NCBI GenBank assembly: GCA_964492425.1
Contig: CAZBKB010000007.1
Coordinates: 1 to 50,082, forward strand
Direction: 5' to 3'
Origin: LBZV01 sp000993855
Lineage (GTDB): Bacteria > Patescibacteriota > Microgenomatia > Curtissbacterales > GWA2-41-24
DNA: 50,082 nt
Both the position numbers and the translations under genes were made by a program. Below, one piece after another: positions 44,174 through 50,082 of the stretch (its first letter is position 1; each line of letters starts with the position of its first letter). The notes under the pieces were generated by a model. The model searched no databases, was not told where the DNA came from, and saw only the letters and a program-made list of their open reading frames with translations.

Positions 44174-45058
44174 CTAGTTTGCTTTCCTTGCAAATATCAT
44201 CTTGCCTGCATTAGTTTGAATTACCTTCTTAACCAACACATGCACATTTTTCCCTGTAAAGCTTGCCCCACCCTCTACAACAACCATGGTTCCATCTCCC
44301 AGGTAACCAACACCCTGTTCCTTTTCCTTACCTTTTGCACTAATAAGGATGTCTAGCTCATCATTTGGCAAAACTGACGTTTTAAGGGCGTTAGCGAGCT
44401 CGTTGATATTAAGTACTCCCACTCCTTGTACCTTCGCAACCTTGATCAAGTTAAAATCTACCGTCAACAACTTAGATTTGGTCTTGTCAGAATATGTAAC
44501 CAGCTTCTCGTCTACACTGCCTACACCATTATCTTTTTTAACAATTTCAACTTTAACCTTTTTTGATTTTTGGATTTCTCGGAGGATATCCAAGCCTCTT
44601 CTGCCTTTGCCTCGCTTAATCTCATCGTAACTGTCCGAAAGTTTATGAAGTTCGGTAACAACTGCCGGCAAAACTAATAACTTAGTCCAGATAAACCCGC
44701 TTTTTACAAGATCCAGTACCCTTCCATCTATAAGTACAGATGTGTCAACTACTATCCCCGGCTCATTCCGCTTTGCACGATGAGTTCTTCCTCTGAACCT
44801 AATCCCGGAAACTTTTCTGGGATCCGGAATCATCTCAGCAATCTGGCGAGCCAAAGCGTTAATTCCTGCCTTACCTGCAAGCTCTATAACATCCGGCAAT
44901 ATAAATCCCAGAGTTACAAACGCCAAAAACGCAATAACTAAAAAATAATCACCTACAACAGCAAAAATTTCCGGCGGGGTACCGCTTCGAGCAATGAAAG
45001 CTCCAATAAAACCAAAAACTATAGCAATAGACGGCCTCAAAAATACCTTAAATCTCAT
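44174..45058 (-). CDS. PIN-TRAM domain membrane protein (YacL-like)
   Basis: 294 residues. Two membrane helices (about 8-55) are followed by a PIN nuclease domain (about 88-205) with the acidic residues of VVDTSVLIDGR, VVTELHKL, GRRGLDIL and LLTVDFNLIKVA. A TRAM RNA-binding domain (about 225-290, GVGYLGDGTMVVVEGG) ends the protein. Similar proteins occur next to radA in many bacteria; their role is thought to be in RNA or DNA metabolism but is not settled. It lies 75 bases after radA, separated by tandem repeats. Confidence 0.88.
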   Translation of the reverse strand: MRFKVFLRPSIAIVFGFIGAFIARSGTPPEIFAVVGDYFLVIAFLAFVTLGFILPDVIELAGKAGINALARQIAEMIPDPRKVSGIRFRGRTHRAKRNEPGIVVDTSVLIDGRVLDLVKSGFIWTKLLVLPAVVTELHKLSDSYDEIKRGKGRRGLDILREIQKSKKVKVEIVKKDNGVGSVDEKLVTYSDKTKSKLLTVDFNLIKVAKVQGVGVLNINELANALKTSVLPNDELDILISAKGKEKEQGVGYLGDGTMVVVEGGASFTGKNVHVLVKKVIQTNAGKMIFARKAN

Positions 45059-45060
45059 AA

Positions 45061-45120
45061 AACTACGTTGTTAAATTGTTAAGTTGTTAAGTTGTTTAAT
45101 CCAACCTAACAATCTATCAA
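45061..45120. repeat. Short tandem repeat between radA and the PIN-TRAM gene
   Basis: GTTGTTAAATT-GTTAAGTT-GTTAAGTT-GTTTAATCC units, then AACAATCTATCAATCTAGCC. Same style as the other spacer repeats. Confidence 0.6.
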
Positions 45121-45133
45121 TCTAGCCGTATAG

Positions 45134-46462
45134 CTATTTCTCAAACACCGCCTCAATTACTTCGTCCAACGTCTTGTATTTTTCCGGTGTTATATAGGTG
45201 GTAAATCCCATTCGCTTTGCCTCCGCCAACCGCACCTTCATATTCCCAACAGGCCTCAACTCCCCAAGCAAACCAACCTCACCGAATGCACATGTTTTCA
45301 CACCTATTGCCAGATCCTTCACAGCAGAAACAATTGCAATGGCAATCGCCAAATCACATGCCGGCTCATCCACCTTCAAACCCCCCGCAACACTCACATA
45401 AACATCCGATCCTCCAAGTGCAATTTTGGCAACTTTAGACAATGCTGCCATCACAACCTGCACCCTGGAAAAATCAAGGCCCGATACCCGCCTGGTCGGG
45501 ACTGGAAAAATCGTAGGAGTCACAAGCGCCTGCACTTCTGCCAGAATCGGTCTCCCCCCAGCTATCGTTGCGCAAACAACACTCCCCGATCTATTTGCTA
45601 AGGTGTGAGAAAGAAAAATTCCGGAAGGATTTTTAACCTCAACCAAACCAGCATCCTGCATTTCAAAAATTCCAACCTCAAATGTAGAACCGAACCTGTT
45701 TTTGCTGGACCTTAAAATTCGAAACGCATACATTTCATCACCTTCCAGGTTCAAAACAGCATCAACCAAATGCTCCAAAACCTTAGGTCCGGCAATATTG
45801 CCTTCTTTAGTTACATGGCCAACCAAAAAAACAGAAGTGTAAGAATTTTTTGCATATCTTTGAAGAATTTGTGAGCATTCTCGCAACTGGCCCAAACTAC
45901 CGGCAGAACCTGTTAACTTTTCGCTTGTGAGTGTTTGAATGGAATCAATAATAAGCAGCACTGTCTCCAGTCTGTCACTGGCGGCAACAATAACATCAAC
46001 ATCAGTCTCGGCCAAAATATAAAGATTGGTTGGGATTTTACCAATCCTGTCAGCTCTTATTTTTACTTGCTGGGCAGATTCCTCTCCAGATACGTAAAGT
46101 ACGTTTTTTTTAAGGTTACCCTTGGCAACACTAACCGCTGTCTGCAATAAGATCGTACTCTTCCCGATTCCCGGGTCTCCGGAAATTAACGTTATGGATC
46201 CGGGCACAATTCCACCACCCAACACCCTGTCAAACTCTCCAATCCCCGTATAAATTCTAGTAATTTTAAGGCTTTTTACGTCCGAAAGTTTATAAATTTT
46301 CGCCTCATAATCGGCTCTTCCGGCTCTCTGACTCTCTGTCTCTTTGCTACTGACTGTAGTTTCAACAAGGCTATTCCACTCTCCACATTCCGGACATCTA
46401 CCCATAAATTGAGGTGACTTGTATCCGCATTGTTGACAGATATAATTCGAGATAACTTTCAT
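45134..46462 (-). CDS. radA: DNA repair ATPase RadA (Sms)
   Basis: 442 residues. The N-terminal zinc finger uses C9, C12, C23 and C26 (CQQCG, CPEC). The RecA-like ATPase has P-loop GDPGIGKS at 95-102. The RadA signature KNRFG appears as SSKNRFGSTFEVG, and a Lon-protease-like C-terminal domain follows (about 290-442) without need for catalysis. RadA helps branch migration in recombination and in natural transformation, which fits the com genes in this window. The linker after the zinc finger (about 38-50) is encoded by CTCTCTGACTCTCTGTC repeats. Confidence 0.96.
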   Translation of the reverse strand: MKVISNYICQQCGYKSPQFMGRCPECGEWNSLVETTVSSKETESQRAGRADYEAKIYKLSDVKSLKITRIYTGIGEFDRVLGGGIVPGSITLISGDPGIGKSTILLQTAVSVAKGNLKKNVLYVSGEESAQQVKIRADRIGKIPTNLYILAETDVDVIVAASDRLETVLLIIDSIQTLTSEKLTGSAGSLGQLRECSQILQRYAKNSYTSVFLVGHVTKEGNIAGPKVLEHLVDAVLNLEGDEMYAFRILRSSKNRFGSTFEVGIFEMQDAGLVEVKNPSGIFLSHTLANRSGSVVCATIAGGRPILAEVQALVTPTIFPVPTRRVSGLDFSRVQVVMAALSKVAKIALGGSDVYVSVAGGLKVDEPACDLAIAIAIVSAVKDLAIGVKTCAFGEVGLLGELRPVGNMKVRLAEAKRMGFTTYITPEKYKTLDEVIEAVFEK

Positions 46463-46688
46463 CTGAACGTATTATTTATGTTAACCCTGAGTGAATCGAA
46501 GGGTTGACAAACAAAATTCGAGATTGGTTTCATACGGAAACATTATATACATTTGTAAAGAGAATCAAAGCTGGGAAGAAGTACCAGCCTAATTTTAAAT
46601 GACTTAATTTTATAAATTAGAAAATTATGATTTGAATAAAATTAAAAATTAAAAATCACTAAGCACTAGTCCGCTAATTAACTAATCA
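46463..46688. other. Spacer between S1 gene and radA
   Basis: Carries the palindrome AACCCTGAGTGAATCGAAGGGTT (46483-46505) and AT-rich tandem repeats (AAAATTAAAAATTAAAAATCACTAAG, 46633-46690). No gene is visible. Confidence 0.5.
46483..46505. repeat. Palindromic repeat (CCCTGAG..GAAGGG family)
   Basis: AACCCTGAGTGAATCGAAGGGTT upstream of radA, with ends that pair to form a short hairpin. Related copies lie at 23430, 29213, 47806 and 48340. Confidence 0.6.
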
Positions 46689-47915
46689 CTATCTGTAAAG
46701 TATCGGTTTTGCTTTGGCAACTGGCACAAGAGAGATCTTTCTCGATCTCACATCGATAGAATTCACATTGCAGTCTACTACCTGTCCAATCTCAAGTGTC
46801 ACCTCCGGTGGAATTTTAGAAATATGGATAAGTCCTTCATAACCACCTTCAAGAGAAACGACCACCCCGTATGGAGTCACCCTTAAGACAGTCCCTTTAA
46901 CATTTTCTTCTTTACTGTATTTTGCTGCCACCTCTTCAAATGGGTCTTTCAAAAGCTGCTTTATACTCAAGCTTATTTTTCCCTCTTCTTCATCTTTGCC
47001 CACCACCATCACTTCTACACAATCACCAACTTTAAAGTGTTTAGTCGGGTCTTCAATCTTTTCCCAAGAAAGTTCGCTGACGTGAACCAAACCATCCATC
47101 TTCTGATTATTAATTGTTAACTCAACAAAAACTCCGAATGGCAGAACGGCATTTACAACACCACTTAGGATATCCCCAATATTAACTTTGGCAAGAAGCA
47201 GCAAAATCCTGTCCAAATCACGAGAGTCTTCACCCTTTTGTGAAAGGATCAGCCGGTTACTTGATCTATCAACTTCAATGACTCTTACACTCATACTTTT
47301 ACCTATTAATTCAGTAAGTTTTGCGGGCGTAGATGACAGTTGTGAAGCCGGTAAAAAACCACGTATCCCAAGGTAATCACAGATAACTCCACCACGATTT
47401 ACTTCTACCGCAACAACGTCAATTTCATCTTCGCTGTCACATTTCTCCTCAAGCTCTTCCCAACGCTTTTCTCCCGAGAGTTTACGAAGAGAAAGAACAA
47501 CTTGTCCGGCATCATTCTCTGGAAAAACTACAGTAGCGTCCACACGGTCACCAATAGAAATCTTAGAAACTAGATCAGAAACTGCAGACAACTCACGTCC
47601 TGTGACAATGCCTTCACTCTTTGCACCAACATCAATTAATATTTCTTGTGGGGAAACGGCAACTACAGTTCCAGTAACCTCTTGATTACGGCGCAGTGTC
47701 GGGACTCTACTGGCAGATGCCGCAAAAAGGTCGGCAAAGGAAACTTTTAAGCCCGCAGTCGAGTTCTTACCAGACGAGAACCGCAAGCTTCGCTTATTTC
47801 CTGAAGCCCTGAACGGAGTCGAATGGGCGAAAGAAATACTGCCCTTCTTTCCCTGATTTCCCTTACTCTTCTGTACTGATTGTGAAACTTTATCTCGAGA
47901 TTTCTGAGAGACCAA
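46689..47915 (-). CDS. rpsA: Ribosomal protein S1-like, four S1 domains
   Basis: 408 residues: a basic, Ser-rich N-terminal tail (1-70) then four S1 RNA-binding domains at about 77-145, 160-227, 244-314 and 332-400 (for example GTVVAVSPQEILIDVGAKSEGIV and GVVNAVLPFGVFVELTINN). S1 helps bind mRNA to the 30S subunit; E. coli has six domains, while four are common elsewhere. Translation appears to start at a TTG (47915). The Shine-Dalgarno AAGGAAG would suit an ATG four bases further upstream, but that ATG is in another frame and gives only a nine-residue peptide. A palindromic repeat (47806-47828) encodes part of the tail. Confidence 0.85.
   Translation of the reverse strand: MVSQKSRDKVSQSVQKSKGNQGKKGSISFAHSTPFRASGNKRSLRFSSGKNSTAGLKVSFADLFAASASRVPTLRRNQEVTGTVVAVSPQEILIDVGAKSEGIVTGRELSAVSDLVSKISIGDRVDATVVFPENDAGQVVLSLRKLSGEKRWEELEEKCDSEDEIDVVAVEVNRGGVICDYLGIRGFLPASQLSSTPAKLTELIGKSMSVRVIEVDRSSNRLILSQKGEDSRDLDRILLLLAKVNIGDILSGVVNAVLPFGVFVELTINNQKMDGLVHVSELSWEKIEDPTKHFKVGDCVEVMVVGKDEEEGKISLSIKQLLKDPFEEVAAKYSKEENVKGTVLRVTPYGVVVSLEGGYEGLIHISKIPPEVTLEIGQVVDCNVNSIDVRSRKISLVPVAKAKPILYR
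47806..47828. repeat. Palindromic repeat inside the S1 gene
   Basis: GCCCTGAACGGAGTCGAATGGGC lies in frame in the N-terminal tail (encoding HSTPFRA). Same family as the spacer copies. Confidence 0.55.
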
Positions 47916-48114
47916 CCATAACCACTTCCTTAGTTAAAATTTCAAACTTGTCCTTCGTAGCTTTAGCGAAGGAGAATCGCCCTGGAAAAACTACTTATTC
48001 AAATTTGCTGATGGTATTGTAACAGATTTTAAAAAAGAAAAAAACTCACTAATTAGATAATGTGGCAATAACCTTGGAGATTTATCTCGCAGGGCATTGA
48101 TACACCGCTTCCAA

Positions 48115-48142
48115 ACAAAAAACCTTCCGATTAGGAAGGTTT
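48115..48142 (-). terminator. Rho-independent terminator after the 5S-like fragment
   Basis: Minus strand AACCTTCC-TAATC-GGAAGGTT followed by TTTTG: an 8-bp stem and T run. It would end any transcript passing through the decayed 5S region. Confidence 0.8.
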
Positions 48143-48183
48143 AATGAAGTGTGACGATGACTTCTTTTTGAACTTGTTCAAAA

Positions 48184-48312
48184 ATGTCGCTTTCGAAGAA
48201 AGGAAGACATTTTCGCATAACCTTGCCCAGACACTCTTTTCTCAACAGAGAAAATATGAGGCGAGCACTTCGTGCGAGCGCTGATCTCGTCGGCGCTGAA
48301 GCGTTTCACTCT
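48184..48312 (-). pseudogene. Decayed 5S rRNA fragment with insertion
   Basis: Two blocks match the 3' half of the real 5S: 48209-48235 (plus-strand TTCGCATAACCTTGC...AGACACT) and 48287-48310 (TCGTCGGCGCTGA..CGTTTCACT). Between them is a 51-base insert with the hairpin GAGCACTTCGTGCGAGC; the 5' half of 5S is gone. It lies immediately downstream of the true 5S and its terminator, so it looks like a duplicated, broken copy. Confidence 0.65.
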
Positions 48313-48323
48313 TTTTTCGAAGA

Positions 48324-48375
48324 AAAAATATCAGAGGAGCGCACTGAGCGAAGTCGAAGTGCGACCTGCTGATAT
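48324..48375 (-). terminator. Terminator of the rRNA operon, built on a palindromic repeat
   Basis: Minus strand ATATCAG...CTGATAT followed by TTTTTT, with an inner stem CGCACT/AGTGCG. The core (48340-48363, CGCACTGAGCG..GTCGAAGTGCG) is a member of the palindromic repeat family seen in spacers, here serving as part of a terminator. Confidence 0.8.
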
Positions 48376-48394
48376 CCACAAAACAACAGAAATG

Positions 48395-48512
48395 TCCCGG
48401 CGATGACCTATTTTCGCATAACCTTGCGGAGACACTATCGTCGGCGCTGACTCGTTTCACTATCCAGTTCGGAATGGGATGGAGTGGTTCCAAGTCGCTC
48501 GAATCACCAAGA
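48395..48512 (-). rRNA. rrf: 5S ribosomal RNA
   Basis: About 118 bases on the minus strand with the conserved CCATCCCATTCCGAACTGG segment, the GCGCCGACGATAGTG region and pairing ends (TCTTGGTGA and TCGCCGGGA). A long flanking stem (ACAACAGAAATG/CATTTCTGTTGT) outside the mature ends should serve processing. Confidence 0.93.
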
Positions 48513-48655
48513 CATTTCTGTTGTTTTAAAGTTCAGTTCGTAAATTAGAGCTCTTTACCCTCCGTAGCTTTCTGGTTATCCTAAGCTTTAGCGCAGGATA
48601 AAGCGAAGGAGGGAAATCACCACGAAACAAATTCTACAAAAATTGCTTGGAAATT

Positions 48656-49177
48656 TCAACTAACACCAACAGCAGATAAAACAGGCTCTCTTTCCTCCAT
48701 TGCAAACTCATCCATTAACTTTCCGATCAGATTTCCTGTGGCAGTCCTAACGTTCACGCTGTGTGGCAAAAGCAAAGGATCACTTGATTCTTCCGCAAGA
48801 TCCAAACCAATTCGACCGTGCATGGCTCTGGAAAAATAATCACCAAAATTCTCATCACGTGCAGTTGAAAGAACGTGCAAAAGCACACCTCTATCCTTAA
48901 AAACCGTCGTCAACTCTTCTTTAAAATCTTTGTAATTCTGAGCATCTTGCAGCAATCTTAAACGATCTCCCTCCTCATGATTCCTTTCAGTTCGTTGTCT
49001 TTTACCTTTACCCACAACCCTTTCAACCTGAGGCATATGCTGCCTCAGCGTATCATGCAGTGAAATAATGCCGACCAAAGCATGTGCCGCCTCCGGCAAA
49101 AAATCCTCCGCGGTTTCAGGAATAGGCATCGAAGCCACCTGTTCTACAACACCCATATTGTGATTTCTCTCTGTCAT
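48656..49177 (-). CDS. Hypothetical soluble protein in the 23S-5S spacer
   Basis: 173 residues, acidic and largely helical in appearance, no signal peptide or membrane segment and no family I recognise. Features include a His-rich SLHDTLRQHMPQVERV and a basic KGKRQRTERNHEEGDR. GGTAAG lies directly before the ATG, too close for a good ribosome site. It lies between 23S and 5S on the rRNA strand, an unusual place for a gene. It may be co-transcribed with the operon. A chance ORF is less likely given its length and balanced composition, but not excluded. Confidence 0.5.
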   Translation of the reverse strand: MTERNHNMGVVEQVASMPIPETAEDFLPEAAHALVGIISLHDTLRQHMPQVERVVGKGKRQRTERNHEEGDRLRLLQDAQNYKDFKEELTTVFKDRGVLLHVLSTARDENFGDYFSRAMHGRIGLDLAEESSDPLLLPHSVNVRTATGNLIGKLMDEFAMEEREPVLSAVGVS

Positions 49178-49234
49178 CTTACCAAAAAAAATTCCCCTGC
49201 GGGACTAAGACTAAAAACAGCACTCATGCTATAT

Positions 49235-49465
49235 CTAGCCTCTTCTAATAATATTACTCTTCCTAAATGCTCTGCCTTCACCAAGCGACAAACGAACCAA
49301 GCCATCAGCTCCTCGAATTGTTTGAATTGTTTCATGCAACACATTATGCCGCATCATTTGCCTTCGAGTAGTAGGTCTTGCGAGCACAGGCTCATCACCA
49401 GACCCCCCAGCTATTTTTGGCAAGTCATTCTCCGCACCTATCATTTGTTCTCTATCTTTGCTCAT
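49235..49465 (-). CDS. Small hypothetical protein in the 23S-5S spacer
   Basis: 76 residues from the ATG at 49465 (MSKDREQMIGAEND), or 94 from 49519 with a hydrophobic start. Basic C-terminal half (RPTTRRQMMRHNVLHETIQT; RAFRKSNIIRRG). No family is recognised and no good Shine-Dalgarno site is seen. It is next to the 173-residue ORF in the same direction. Confidence 0.35.
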   Translation of the reverse strand: MSKDREQMIGAENDLPKIAGGSGDEPVLARPTTRRQMMRHNVLHETIQTIRGADGLVRLSLGEGRAFRKSNIIRRG

Positions 49466-49556
49466 AAACCAAATAAAAAACACTCTTGGTAGACAAGTAG
49501 TGTTCGTTAATAAGCTCATTTAACACCCACTGCGAGTTCTTTGTCAAGAAGTCGCG

Positions 49557-49629
49557 GTTAGATAGTTAGTAGTTCGATTGCCAGATAGTAAAAACTACCC
49601 AACCATCTATCTACCCAACTACCGAACTA
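49557..49629. repeat. 73-bp repeat, copy 1 (rRNA spacer)
   Basis: Identical to 49856-49928. Made of degenerate CTACCCAA/AGTTAGATAG-type units; the two halves are roughly inverted, so the RNA can fold into an imperfect hairpin. Confidence 0.9.
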
Positions 49630-49810
49630 TTGTTCTAACGTTTTCAAAACCGAGCGGAAAAGATTGTACTCCGCTCAAAAAAGTCAAAATGCAAAATCCA
49701 AAAGTCAAAATTGATGGAGACTTTTCATGAATGAAAAGTTTTTGTCTTAAAAACTTCCACAACTTTTAACTTAGAACTTATAACTTTTAACTTCCTTGTG
49801 CGAAGCACAA
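49630..49810. other. Spacer downstream of 23S
   Basis: About 180 bases with inverted repeat GAGCGGA...TCCGCTC (49652-49676) and degenerate units (AACTTTTAACTTAGAACTTATAAC, 49757-49790). No gene is seen. Confidence 0.4.
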
Positions 49811-50082
49811 ATATATGAGCATTTGATCTATTAGTACACCTTAGCTGAAAAATTAGTTAGATAGTTAGTAGTTCGATTGCCAGATAGTAAAAACTACCCA
49901 ACCATCTATCTACCCAACTACCGAACTAGATTTAACCCTGCGTATGTCGCAGACAACTATTACTAGCTTTACACTTGGTGCCTATCAACCTGGTAGTCTT
50001 CCAGGGATCTATGAGATTTAGTCTTGAGGCCTGTTTGGCGCTTAGATGCTTTCAGCGCTTCTCAGTTACGAACGTAGCTACC
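49811..50082 (-). rRNA. rrl: 23S ribosomal RNA, 3' end (partial)
   Basis: The minus strand reads GAAGCGCTGAAAGCATCTAAGCGCC...CTCAAGACTAAATCTC...GTTGATAGGC...GTACTAATAGATC, the conserved 3' end of 23S. The gene continues beyond the window. Before the final GTGTACTAATAG block, a peripheral helix carries an insertion of roughly 80 bases that includes the 73-bp repeat. Confidence 0.92.
49856..49928. repeat. 73-bp repeat, copy 2 (inside 23S rRNA gene)
   Basis: Exact copy of 49557-49629 placed in the variable terminal helix region (H98-like) near the 3' end of 23S, 300 bases away from the spacer copy and in the same orientation. Confidence 0.88.

Noticed and set aside
48184..48493. Protein frames across the 5S region on both strands
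   Set aside because: They overlap 5S rRNA, its decayed copy and a terminator; the RNA explanation accounts for the sequence.
49557..49928. CRISPR-like repeats
   Set aside because: Only two copies 300 bases apart with rRNA sequence between, no regular spacers and no cas genes; the shorter arrays have contiguous degenerate units without spacers.

Overview
The window looks like a chromosome segment of a Candidate Phyla Radiation (Patescibacteria) bacterium, possibly of the Microgenomates lineage. That placement is inference from gene content: a split ComEC with ComEA, giant surface proteins with paired beta-clip-like domains, a four-domain S1 protein, DUF2723-TPR and O-antigen-ligase-TPR membrane proteins, and many degenerate short tandem repeats in spacers and inside genes. 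Nothing here encodes biosynthesis or respiration.

Left to right: (i) 1-9.6 kb, minus strand: a surface/secretome block with a membrane-anchored partial gene, an LCAT-like lipase, a metzincin protease, a lipoprotein and a beta-propeller-like protein. Three of these end in the same dockerin-like module. (ii) 9.7-12.4 kb: a competence operon (small membrane protein, ComEA, ComEC channel, separate ComEC-type metallo-beta-lactamase). (iii) 12.4-13.6 kb: a SprT-like metallopeptidase and a protein with a Tat-like signal. (iv) 13.7-19.8 kb: an F-type ATPase operon in the order c-b-delta-alpha-gamma-beta-epsilon. It has no subunit a. Its c-like protein carries a secreted N-terminal domain and has no acidic residue in the second membrane helix. 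(v) 19.8-23.6 kb: leuS, carrying two copies of a 155-bp in-frame insertion element, then two tRNA-Ala genes. (vi) 24-30.8 kb: a 2259-residue surface protein on the plus strand with an N-terminal MerR-like helix-turn-helix and one membrane segment. (vii) 30.8-34 kb: a RAYT-type transposase flanked by palindromes, then an O-antigen-ligase-like TPR protein. (viii) 34-43.1 kb, minus strand: obgE, a DUF2723-TPR protein, a LysM-M23 hydrolase, rho and an LPXTG-type surface protein. (ix) 43.2-44.2 kb: a gene-free stretch with a promoter-hairpin-terminator unit that looks like a small RNA. (x) 44.2-47.9 kb: PIN-TRAM protein, radA and an S1 protein. (xi) 48.1-50.1 kb: the 3' part of an rRNA operon on the minus strand (23S 3' end, a long spacer with two small ORFs, 5S, then a decayed 5S fragment).

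The most unusual system is the F1-like ATPase. Its catalytic alpha and beta subunits keep their ATP-site motifs, but the membrane part encoded here has no recognisable ion path. Each c-like protomer instead carries an extracytoplasmic domain of the family seen twice in the giant surface protein encoded 4.3 kb away. A second theme is genome plasticity: short repeats have entered leuS, obgE, radA, the giant protein and a peripheral 23S rRNA helix without breaking reading frames. A third is that several operon-first genes have promoters whose -10 box lies within 3-10 bases of the start codon, which implies leaderless mRNAs, while internal genes use Shine-Dalgarno sites or 1-4 base overlaps.
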